In this document: piece by piece, positions 55,763-64,000 of the stretch | How the letters are laid out: every line of letters begins with the position of its first letter | Numbering within the stretch: the first letter of the stretch is position 1 | Source: Primulina eburnea | Lineage: Eukaryota > Streptophyta > Magnoliopsida > Lamiales > Gesneriaceae | NCBI RefSeq assembly: GCF_022965805.1 | Contig: NW_027331314.1 | Coordinates: forward strand, 104,289 to 168,288 | DNA: 64,000 bases | Reading direction: 5' to 3' | Notes under the pieces: model-generated | The model's input: the letters and a program-made list of their open reading frames with translations, nothing else | Told to the model about the DNA's origin: nothing | The model's database searches: none | Program-made: the position numbers and the translations under genes

Positions 55763-55820
55763 TCCCACCGAAATACAATTAATCCAATAATTAACTCAAA
55801 TTAGGCATCGGGATACTACA

Positions 55821-55838
55821 TTCTCCCCCTCTAAAAAG
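55821..55838 (-). other. Polypurine tract of the chromovirus
   Basis: The minus strand reads CCTTTTTAGAGGGGGAGAA up to the LTR boundary; the purine core AGAGGGGGAGAA is a canonical Ty3 PPT. Between it and the pol stop (55839-55959) I see only short 3' untranslated sequence. Confidence 0.88.
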
Positions 55839-55959
55839 GATTTCGTCCTCGAAATCGCAACTGAAGAATGACAATTCTGAACAACAATACATTCAACTTA
55901 AGAATGAATTACAACTGAAAGTACAATTGGAATTACAATCATAACTGAAAATACTACTA

Positions 55960-58900
55960 CTAGAACAGCTCTGGATGCTCTGACCGCATGCGACTCTCTA
56001 GTTCCCAGGTAGCTTCTTCAGTACCTCGTCGCTGCCACTGCACTAAGACAAGAGGAATAGTCTTATTCCGCAGTACTTTATCCTTCCGGTCTAAGATCGA
56101 AACCGGTCTTTCCACAAAAGACAAATCCGGATTCAGCTGAACTTCTGTCGGATGCAAAACATGAGACTCATCCGCTACGTATCGTCTTAACAAGGACACA
56201 TGAAACACATTGTGAACACTAGACAGATACGGTGGCAAAGCTAATCTGTAGGCCAAATCTCCCACGCATTCTAAGATCTCAAAAGGGCCAATGAATCTCG
56301 GAGATAGCTTACCCTTGAGTCCAAACCTCAGAATCCTCCGAAAAGGTGATACCTTGAGAAACACTTTCTCGCCTGCATCAAAATGAAGAGGTCTGCGCTT
56401 GGTGTTCGCATAACTCGCTTGTCGATCCTGAGCAGTCTTAATCCGCTGTTTGATCACAAGAACTTTGTCCATGGCCTGCTGAATCAATTCTGGACCCTCA
56501 ACCTGTCGTTCTCCGACTTCCTCCCAGAACAGAGGAGTACGACAACGTCGACCATACAATGCTTCAAACGGAGACATACCAATACTCCTATGAAAACTGT
56601 TGTTGTATGCAAACTCTATCAGTGGCAGATGATCCTGCCAAGCTGGCCCGAAATCCATCACACAAGATCTCAACATATCTTCAAGAGTACGAATAGTCCT
56701 CTCTGACTGACCGTCAGTCTCTGGGTGATACGCAGTACTCAAACTCAAGGTAGTGCCCAAAGCTTGCTGAAAGCTGCCCCAAAATCTAGATGTAAATCGA
56801 GGATCTCTGTCACTAACGATACTCACGGGCACACCGTGAAACCGTACAATCTCCTGAATGTACAACCGTGCCATCCGATCGAAAGTGAAATCTCTGTTAT
56901 ACGGAAGAAAATGGGCAGACTTAGTAAGCCGATCCACTACCACCCAGATAGCATCTCTATTCCCCACAGACATAGGCAAGTGAGTCACGAAGTCCATCGT
57001 GATATGCTCCCACTTCCACTCCGGAATAGGAAGATTCTGCAATAACCCTCCAGGTCGTCGATACTCAGCCTTCACCTGCTGACAGACTAGGCACTTGGAG
57101 ACATACTGATAAACATTACGTTTCATACCTTTCCACCAAAATCGAGTCCTCAAATCCTTATACATCTTGTTGCTCCCCGGATGAACACTCAACTTGCTAC
57201 GATGAGCCTGGGATAAAATCTCCTCCCTCAAAGTGTCATCTTCCGGTACAACAACACGACCAGATAAACACAAAAGACCCTCGGACTGATAGTGGAATCC
57301 AGAAGTATTATCTCCATCAGCCAACCGAGCTAATTTCTGAACCTTAGAATCAGACATCTGAGCATCTCTAATCCGAGAATACAGAACTGGCTCAGACAAA
57401 ATAGTAGCTACACGGATACCGTCGGTTCCCTTCCGATGCTTACAATTGAATCCCATCGAACAGAAATCCTGAATAATCCCAGATACAGCACAAGTCTGAA
57501 GAGCAGACAATCTCACCTTGCGACTAAGAGCATCGGCCGTGAGATTCGCAGAGCCTGGATGATACTTGATCTCGCAGTCATAATCCTTGAGTAGATCCAT
57601 CCAACGACGCTGACGCATGTTCAACTCAGCCTGAGTGAACAGATACTTCAAACTCTTATGATCAGTGAAAATCTTAAATCGCTCACCATACAGATAATGG
57701 CGCCAGATTTTCAAAGCAAAAACGATCGCTGCTAATTCCAGATCATGAACAGGATAGTTTTCCTCATGAGGCTTCAACTGCCTCGACGCATAAGCAATCA
57801 CATGCTCATTCTGCATCAGAACACACCCTAGTCCCTGCAAAGAAGCATCGGTGTAGACACTGAAACCACCAGATCCAGACGGTAAAGCCAAAACAGGCGC
57901 AGATGTCAAACGTTTGCGAAGTTCCCAGAAACTCTCTTCGCACTCTGATGTCCACTCAAATGAAACATCTTTCCGAGTGAGCTGAGTGAGTGGCTTAGCA
58001 ATCTGAGAGAAGTTGACAATGAAACGGCGATAATACCCAGCCAATCCCAGAAAACTGCGGATCTCGGCTACTGTCGTCGGACGCGACCAGTTCAATACCG
58101 CTTCCACCTTGCTCGGGTCAACTGAAACTCCCTCGCTAGAAATGACATGACCAAGGAATACAACCCTGTCAATCCAAAACTCACATTTACTCAACTTCGC
58201 ATAAAGCTGATTCTCGCGAAGTGTCTGTAAAATAATCCTCAAGTGTTGTGCGTGTTCTTGCTGATCATGCGAATAGATTAAGATATCATCTATAAACACC
58301 ACAACAAACTTATCCAAGAAATCCCGAAATACCCGATTCATCAGATCCATAAAAACTGCTGGTGCATTCGTCACCCCAAAAGGCATAACCAGAAACTCAT
58401 AATGCCCATACCGGGTCCTGAATGCAGTCTTCGATATATCTCCCTGATGAACTCGAAGCTGATGATAACCAGACCTTAAATCAATCTTGGAATACACAGA
58501 GGTACCTTGCAGTTGATCAAATAAATCATCAATCCGTGGCAACGGATACTTATTCTTTATCGTAGCACGATTCAACTGCCGATAATCTATGCAGAGCCGC
58601 ATAGAACCATCCTTCTTTTTGACAAAAAGAACTGGTGCTCCCCACGGGGACACACTGGGTCGAATATACCCCTTGTCAAGAAGATCCTGCAACTGCTGTT
58701 TCAATTCTTGCATCTCCGATGGAGCTAAACGATAAGGAGCTCTAGAGATTGGTGCCGTGCCTGGCACTAAATCAATGCCGAAATCCACTTCCCGAACGGG
58801 AGGAAAACCAGGAATCTCCTCGGGAAAAACATCCGGAAAATCGCAAACCACTGGAATGTCACTGATACCGACACTATCTGCGGACGAATCAATAGCATAG

Positions 58901-60387
58901 ATAAGGTAGCCTTCCCCGCCCGACTCTAAAGCACGACAGGCTTTCAGAGCAGAAACCACAGGCATCGGGGGTCGCGCTCCCTCTCCATAGAAAAACCAAC
59001 TGTCGCCCTCAACTGGACGAAACTGCACAAACTTCTGATAACAGTCCACAGTAGCTCTAAACACAGTCATCACATCTATTCCCAGAATGCAATCAAAATC
59101 CTCCATCGCAAGAATCATCAAATTAGCAGTTAAAACATTACCCTCAAACTCTAGAGGACAACCCAAAACTAGACGTTTAGCTAGCACCGAATGACCCATC
59201 GGTGTGGAAACAGATACCACAACGTCCAAAGAAGTGAAAGGTAACTTATGACGTTTAGCAAACCTCGCAGATATGAATGAATGCGATGCACCAGTATCAA
59301 TGAGAACGTAAGCAGGTAATCCACATAATAAAAACACACCTGCGATAACTCTCTCGTTCTCCTCAGCCGCCTGATCCTGGTTAAGAGCAAAGACCTGCCC
59401 TTGAGTACGCGGTCGGAGGTTGGAACCCTGAGTAGACTGTCCCTGCTGTGGCCTCTGATGAACTGAAGCCTGAGAACCAGATCCTGATCCTCCGCCCGTC
59501 TGTGGACAATCTCTCTTCATGTGGCCCATCTCACCGCACTTGTAACAAGCACCCGCAACCCTGCGACAACGCTCCGTCGGGTGGTCCTTCCCGCAGTGCT
59601 GACACGGGCCCCTCTTCTTCCCAAAATGGTGAACTCCTCCAGATCCAGAGGAAGAAGAAGTAGATCCAGCCTTCTTAAATGCTTGGGCGCGGGGACCCAA
59701 AGAACTAGTAGGACGAGCAGACTGCATGGCTCGACCTCTCAGCAAACTGCCCTCAGCCTGGCGACAACGATTCACAAGGCCCTCATACGATGTCGGATCA
59801 TCGCAGACAACAACCCGATCATAAATCTCCTGATTGAGGCCCTGGAGAAAATGGTTATACTTGGCCATAGCATTATCACTGACATGCGGAACATATGGAA
59901 GCAACTCAAAGAACTTCTGCTGATACTCATCAACAGACAAACTTCCCTGCTTCAGATTGATCAACTCAATCGCCTTGGTCTGCAGAAGAGCTGGCGGAAA
60001 GTAAAGCAACATGAAAGCGGCTCGGAAATCGGCCCAAAGAACTCGACCCTGTCGCTGAACTATCGGTGCAGAGGTAGACCTCCACCACTTGCGCGCACCA
60101 CCCTCCAGCAAGAAATCAAGGGTATCAATCTGCTGCTCCGCCGAGCACTGAAAAGTCTTGAAGCAGCTCTCCATCCTCTCAAGCCAGTTCTCCGCAACAT
60201 CCGGAGTCTCACCGCCCGAAAGAGGTTTCGGCCCCATCTGCAAGAACCGATGCATACTAAAACTACGAGGCTCATCACGACGGTGATGACGACGTTCTCG
60301 ATGCTCTCGGTGACGCTCCCGATCATCGCGGTCTCCCCAACGTCCAACGCTGCCATGACTACTAGCATCGTCGTCATAACCAGACAT
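55960..60387 (-). CDS. Chromovirus gag-pol polyprotein with chromodomain (intact, 1475 aa)
   Basis: A single open frame on the minus strand. An Arg/His-rich N-terminus (1-45) is followed by a gag capsid-like domain (~50-220) and two zinc knuckles: C262-C265-H269-C274 (CX2CX3HX4C) and C281-C284-H289-C294 (CX2CX4HX4C). Next come protease [10 protein letters not shown] with D364; RT with FIDD (698-701); RNase H with D847 and D909; integrase zinc domain H1062, H1069, C1099, C1102; and core D1132, D1193, E1229 (35 residues between the last two). A GPF-type region (~1367) and a chromodomain (~1426-1475) end the protein. Chromodomains of this kind guide integration by binding histone marks. No lesion was seen. 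The start ATG is 70 bp after the PBS. Confidence 0.95.
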   Translation of the reverse strand: MSGYDDDASSHGSVGRWGDRDDRERHREHRERRHHRRDEPRSFSMHRFLQMGPKPLSGGETPDVAENWLERMESCFKTFQCSAEQQIDTLDFLLEGGARKWWRSTSAPIVQRQGRVLWADFRAAFMLLYFPPALLQTKAIELINLKQGSLSVDEYQQKFFELLPYVPHVSDNAMAKYNHFLQGLNQEIYDRVVVCDDPTSYEGLVNRCRQAEGSLLRGRAMQSARPTSSLGPRAQAFKKAGSTSSSSGSGGVHHFGKKRGPCQHCGKDHPTERCRRVAGACYKCGEMGHMKRDCPQTGGGSGSGSQASVHQRPQQGQSTQGSNLRPRTQGQVFALNQDQAAEENERVIAGVFLLCGLPAYVLIDTGASHSFISARFAKRHKLPFTSLDVVVSVSTPMGHSVLAKRLVLGCPLEFEGNVLTANLMILAMEDFDCILGIDVMTVFRATVDCYQKFVQFRPVEGDSWFFYGEGARPPMPVVSALKACRALESGGEGYLIYAIDSSADSVGISDIPVVCDFPDVFPEEIPGFPPVREVDFGIDLVPGTAPISRAPYRLAPSEMQELKQQLQDLLDKGYIRPSVSPWGAPVLFVKKKDGSMRLCIDYRQLNRATIKNKYPLPRIDDLFDQLQGTSVYSKIDLRSGYHQLRVHQGDISKTAFRTRYGHYEFLVMPFGVTNAPAVFMDLMNRVFRDFLDKFVVVFIDDILIYSHDQQEHAQHLRIILQTLRENQLYAKLSKCEFWIDRVVFLGHVISSEGVSVDPSKVEAVLNWSRPTTVAEIRSFLGLAGYYRRFIVNFSQIAKPLTQLTRKDVSFEWTSECEESFWELRKRLTSAPVLALPSGSGGFSVYTDASLQGLGCVLMQNEHVIAYASRQLKPHEENYPVHDLELAAIVFALKIWRHYLYGERFKIFTDHKSLKYLFTQAELNMRQRRWMDLLKDYDCEIKYHPGSANLTADALSRKVRLSALQTCAVSGIIQDFCSMGFNCKHRKGTDGIRVATILSEPVLYSRIRDAQMSDSKVQKLARLADGDNTSGFHYQSEGLLCLSGRVVVPEDDTLREEILSQAHRSKLSVHPGSNKMYKDLRTRFWWKGMKRNVYQYVSKCLVCQQVKAEYRRPGGLLQNLPIPEWKWEHITMDFVTHLPMSVGNRDAIWVVVDRLTKSAHFLPYNRDFTFDRMARLYIQEIVRFHGVPVSIVSDRDPRFTSRFWGSFQQALGTTLSLSTAYHPETDGQSERTIRTLEDMLRSCVMDFGPAWQDHLPLIEFAYNNSFHRSIGMSPFEALYGRRCRTPLFWEEVGERQVEGPELIQQAMDKVLVIKQRIKTAQDRQASYANTKRRPLHFDAGEKVFLKVSPFRRILRFGLKGKLSPRFIGPFEILECVGDLAYRLALPPYLSSVHNVFHVSLLRRYVADESHVLHPTEVQLNPDLSFVERPVSILDRKDKVLRNKTIPLVLVQWQRRGTEEATWELESRMRSEHPELF

Positions 60388-60456
60388 CTCTCGCTACAAA
60401 AGTTACCAGAGATTAAACCCAAAAGAACAGTTCTAAATCCCAAAATCTTAATGCAT

Positions 60457-60468
60457 GCTCTGATACCA
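60457..60468 (-). other. Primer-binding site of the chromovirus
   Basis: Plus-strand GCTCTGATACCA, i.e. minus-strand TGGTATCAGAGC, four bases inside the LTR at 60473. tRNA-iMet type. Confidence 0.92.
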
Positions 60469-60472
60469 TAAA

Positions 60473-61808
60473 TGTAGTGACCCGTTCCAGAATCACCTAC
60501 TAATCAGAACTAAAGCATGCAAAATTTATATTTAAAACTGAATCAGGTAAACAGCGGAATAAGTAATACAACCCAATCGAAACTGTAAGTACAAAAATAC
60601 TTAAACAACCAGGTCGAACTAAATCCAAGAATAAATACCAACAACTACGAATCAACCCCTGCCAGCTCCCTGTCCACTCCCTCCTGGACCGTCCAACCTG
60701 AGACCTGCCCCATCGAATAGGGTGTCCAAAACAGAGATAAACCGAGGACGTGAGCATAAAACGCTCAGCACCGAAAGCATGAGTATACAAGACTATGACA
60801 TGCATGTATGCAAAATGTACTGGATACCAGGATCTGGGTATAACGAAATACTGCTCAGGCAAATGACGTCAAGGTATGTAGCACTCTGCGCCGTCGCACC
60901 AGGAGGTGGCTCCCATACCAAAATAAACCTGTGGATATACCGGTGACCTGACCACCGTCGGCCAACGGGTCCAACCATCCACAACAAATGAGGGCTGAGC
61001 ACCCTCTCAACAGGCTATCTCAAAGATAATCAGGCTCAACATGATTATGCAAATGCCGCATAATAAACCATGCATCATATGACAGATAATAATGCAACAT
61101 ATAAACATGCAACACATAGTAAAGCATACTCAATCCTGCTATCTCGGATAGTACTTTCGTACCTCAAACTAGTAGATCCTAGCAATCAGCCCTAGAATCA
61201 AGCCTACAATCCAAGTGATACCATATCACTAAACCACATCTAAAAGCCTTAACTAGACTAATAGATACTCCCAAATCTCAAAGGGAACCCAGAACTATAC
61301 CTGCGTCCGTAGTCAGCCCACTGATGCCGCTAGCCCCCAACTAGAGCACAGCTCCGCTACAAAACCAGTAGCTCCCCGCTAGTGCCCGAACCTCGGTAAA
61401 AGACTAGAAACCCATCAGAAACGACTAAAACGCTCTGGAACTCTCGGAATTGGCGAGTGAAGAGTGAAGCCTCGCGCTTCTATTTATAGACAACGATCGG
61501 ACGATCCGATCCACTTCGGACGCTCCGATCCGGTACACTTCGGACGATCCGATCCACTTCGGACGATCCGAACATTGCATGTCTTCCACGTGTCCAGCCA
61601 CCTGTCTTCGGACGATCCGAACCCTGATCGGACGATCCGAACTCTGACATGACATGACTCGTCTGACTCCGAACAGAACGGACGATCCGAACCAACTTCG
61701 GACGATCCGAACCAACTTCGGACGATCTGAACCCGGTTCGGTCCTTCCGATCCCACCGAAATACAATTAATCCAATAATTAACTCAAATTAGGCATCGGG
61801 ATACTACA
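60473..61808 (-). repeat. Chromovirus 5' LTR (right in window)
   Basis: 1,336 bp; in element sense it starts at 61808. It has the CGGACGATCCGA cluster at 61493-61750 and TATA at 61479-61488. One cluster site carries CGATCTGAAC in place of CGATCCGAAC. Confidence 0.94.
61493..61750 (-). repeat. Cluster of CGGACGATCCGA motifs, right LTR
   Basis: The same ten-motif cluster as at 55505-55762, here upstream of the promoter that would transcribe the element. Two of the three LTR-LTR substitutions fall in or beside this cluster. Confidence 0.88.
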
Positions 61809-63617
61809 AAGAAGGATAAAGGCCGCTCGAGTTAGAGACTAGTATCTGCGATGTGAGTACCATGTTTCATTGGTAGGGGACATTGTGATGTCCGAACATG
61901 CAGATAGGTGCTCCTTGTAGAGTGCACTGAACAACCCTCCATAAAAGGACTTTCCAAGTGGTTCTCACTTATCGAGTGGAAAAGTCCTGGTTTATGGTTG
62001 TACAGAATTAGTCCTTATGACCCGGGACAACATTGAGACTCTATGTGCTAGCGTTTCACTTTGACTTGTTTACCGACTCTTATGGGGTCATTAGGTGGCA
62101 AGGTTGGGTGTTACGGCGAAACATATAGGAGTCGATGCATTGTAGTCGGGGATTCACCGCTTACCTACGGGTATGGATATCCTATGTGTTTTTCATGTAT
62201 ATGTGGGTTGAAATCTCTGATCAGAGTATGGTGGTAATTATGAAAGGGGTTTCATAGATTACACCATCGATGCAACCACAACATGACACATAGTATCGAT
62301 TCATTGACAACTCTCGATAGACCAATAGTTGTCGAATCGGTCGGGATATATGAGTTGAAGGGACCGTACTGTACGCTAACCATAATTGAATGGTTCTTGC
62401 AGGCACTATCATGTGATACCTAGGGAATCACGTAAGCGATGCTGCTAGACGTTTAACGTGATTGGTTGGGTACTATCAGACTTGAGTTCTGACGTTCTTA
62501 CTATCAAGGAGTTGATAAGTAAGAATGGAGCAATTGGGGTATGCTCGAATAAGGACATGTTTAGTCCGAATCACATTGAGATGTGAACCCACGGCTAGTT
62601 GTATCAATGAACCATTGAGGGCCACACAAGTACTTGCTTAGTAAATCCCGAAGAGAAGTAAAATAGTTCAATGTGTTGAACGGCTTATAAATGTGTTTAT
62701 AAGCGTTAAGAAAAATAAAAGTATGACTTCTAAGAGAGAAATACAAATTTTAATTTATGGAAGTGTTCCTAAGATTAAAATTTGGCCGAGTAAATAATGT
62801 AGTTGAAAATTGTGATTTTCATGAACATTATTGGAGACTAAATTAAATTAATTCAAGTGTTGAATTAATTAATTACTAGTGGACCTAGTAGAGTCTAAAT
62901 AATTAAATTAATTCAAGTGTTGGATTAATTAAATAATATTAAGTCTAGTAGAGCTTAATTTAAATAATTATTTAACTAGTGGGACTTGAGTAAAATCAAG
63001 TAATATTTAATTAATCTCAAATGTGTTTGAGATAATAAAATTTAGTCTATGGTTTTTAATGTGTTAAAAACCATATAATATATGTGAGACATGCTAGGGT
63101 TTGCATGCTTGGGAGGTGAAAGGTTGTTGATTACTTTTTAATAAAAAAATTCCAAAGACATGCAACTTTTGAGAGACAACTTTCACAACTACCTAGGCTA
63201 GTCTCCCACTCACTAACACACTCACTTGGCCGATTTTTCTTGTTCTAACACACACAAGATTTTTCTCTCCTTTTTGTTCTTCATTTTTGGAGACAAATTT
63301 CTCTTTGAAAAATCCTCAAAAATTTTCTAGTGCAATTTTTGAGGGGATTTGCCTTGCTAAGTGGTGGGCTTGATTTAGGAGCAAGAAGGGAAGCTTGTAG
63401 ACTCTTCATTCCTTTCAAGAGCTTGGTTGTTCTACAATCAAGTTGGTGCCATTCATCAACTTCTTTAAGTTGATAGGTATATCTTCTTAAACCTCCTATG
63501 TATGGTTTAATTTTTGTAAATATTGCACAATGTTCTTGTGGGGGCCGAAATTTTGCTCTTAAAATTTAATTTTTCGCTTCCGTTGCGTTTCCGGCCTCCG
63601 TAACCGGTCCGCTTTCA
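61809..63617 (+). repeat. 3' LTR of the copia element, right part
   Basis: The remainder of the copia 3' LTR, beginning with the second AAGAA target duplication and ending CCGGTCCGCTTTCA. One substitution (A for G near 62718) is seen against 46636-48439. Confidence 0.95.
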
Positions 63618-64000
63618 GCCATGCAACCTAACGACTTCTCTAAAGAACAAATCCGCAATGTTTGAAGCATCATCGGTTTTATGACAAGCTATAAAATGTG
63701 TCATCTTAGAGAATCTATCCACAACAACAAAAATAGAATCCCTCCCCTTATTAGTCCTAGGCAACCACAAAATAATGTCCATAGAAATTGTCAATCCAAG
63801 TTCTTTTTAAGAATAACACGCAAAAGTGTTCCCAAAGTTTTATTGACAACTACAGTTTGTCCATCCGTTTGAACATGACAAGTAGTAGAAAACAACAATT
63901 TTGTGCCAAGTTTAGCCCAGAAAATCTTTCAAAAGTAACTCAAGAATTTAACATCGCGACCAGAAACAAAAGTTCTAGGCATGCCATGCAACCTAACGAC
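63618..64000 (-). repeat. Integrase-derived satellite, right end of the window
   Basis: The array resumes with GCCAT, the copia target duplication, continues the monomer cut at 46367 and runs for about one unit to the window edge. The satellite therefore also extends to the right. Confidence 0.95.

Larger units (their letters stand above)
54484..55820 (-). repeat. Chromovirus 3' LTR (left in window)
   Basis: 1,337 bp, TGTAGTGACCCG to GGGATACTACA on the plus strand. In element sense it begins at 55820, with the GATCCGAAC-type cluster at 55505-55762 followed by TATAAATAGA. It partners 60473-61808. Confidence 0.94.
54484..61808 (-). mobile_element. Intact Tekay-type Ty3/gypsy chromovirus, nested in the copia 3' LTR
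   Basis: A 7,325-bp element on the minus strand with LTRs at 54484-55820 and 60473-61808 and perfect target duplication AAGAA (54479-54483, 61809-61813). In its own sense: LTR, PBS at 60457-60468, 1475-codon gag-pol, PPT at 55821-55838, LTR. By eye the LTRs differ at three substitutions (near 54661, 55673 and 55731, counted in the left copy) and one G-run indel. An open frame with all catalytic residues and a C-terminal chromodomain marks a recent and perhaps competent copy. Tekay/Del is the likely clade. Confidence 0.94.
46368..63617 (+). mobile_element. Ty1/copia retrotransposon, intact coding region (Angela-like?)
   Basis: A complete element: LTR 46368-48439, PBS, 1.8-kb leader, 1299-codon polyprotein, PPT, LTR 54216-63617. 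The 3' LTR is split by the chromovirus at 54484-61808. TG...CA ends and perfect target duplication GCCAT (46363-46367, 63618-63622). Without the nested insert the 3' LTR is 2,072 bp, the same as the 5' LTR, and by eye I find one substitution between them (near 47539). The domain order protease-integrase-RT-RNase H is copia. The very long leader and LTR and the RT/RNase H motifs recall the Angela/BARE lineage; that assignment is tentative. Confidence 0.93.

Noticed and set aside
55476..55778. Arg/Ser/Asp-rich ORFs across the GATCCGAAC cluster
   Set aside because: They are translations of a short GC-rich DNA repeat in LTRs, present on both strands and in both LTRs; not coding.
59521..60471. 316-codon plus-strand ORF opposite the chromovirus gag
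   Set aside because: It is a shadow of the real minus-strand gag frame, with low-complexity composition and no domain.

Overview
The window is plant nuclear repeat DNA, and every feature I can support is repetitive. Evidence for a plant: LTR retrotransposons of plant Ty1/copia and Ty3/gypsy types, tRNA-iMet primer-binding sites, chromodomain polyproteins and many nested insertions. I recognise no host gene, tRNA or rRNA. Species cannot be named; a eudicot is only a guess. The density of satellite and nested elements suggests (peri)centromeric heterochromatin.

The base layer is a tandem satellite with a 364-bp monomer, about 71 monomers' worth (~26 kb). It is visible at 1-444, 2252-2385, 4144-18299, 20169-30904, 46227-46367 and 63618-64000. 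Read on the minus strand, each monomer is the catalytic core of a Ty3/gypsy integrase and aligns end to end with 35961-36324 of the retroelement in this same window. The array shows higher-order structure: a 1,093-bp trimer, a block repeated at 5,824/5,460 bp and an 8-mer repeated at ~2,908 bp. Nearly all other DNA was inserted into this satellite, and each insertion is bounded by TG...CA ends (one LTR has a T-to-G change at its first base) and 5-bp target duplications.

First-level insertions are: solo LTRs at 445-2251, 2386-4143 and 18300-20168; a CRM-like Ty3 chromovirus at 30905-46226 (TSD CAACT); and a Ty1/copia element at 46368-63617 (TSD GCCAT). The CRM-like 3' LTR is split by a related solo LTR (37397-45912, TSD AGTTC), which is itself split by a Tekay-like element with decayed pol (37825-45559). 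The copia 3' LTR is split by an intact minus-strand Tekay-type chromovirus (54484-61808, TSD AAGAA). The copia polyprotein (1299 aa) and the nested chromovirus polyprotein (1475 aa) are both uninterrupted with almost identical LTRs, so both look recent. The CRM-like pol has one frameshift and one nonsense codon.

The main points of interest are: (1) a satellite made purely of integrase core, invaded by a relative of the element it came from; (2) family-specific clusters of short GC-rich repeats just upstream of the TATA-like box in at least six LTR families, one motif being shared by two unrelated families; (3) four stem-loops with an identical TATTAT loop, spaced ~90 nt apart in the copia leader, inside a candidate leader intron. 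All alignments and difference counts were made by eye.
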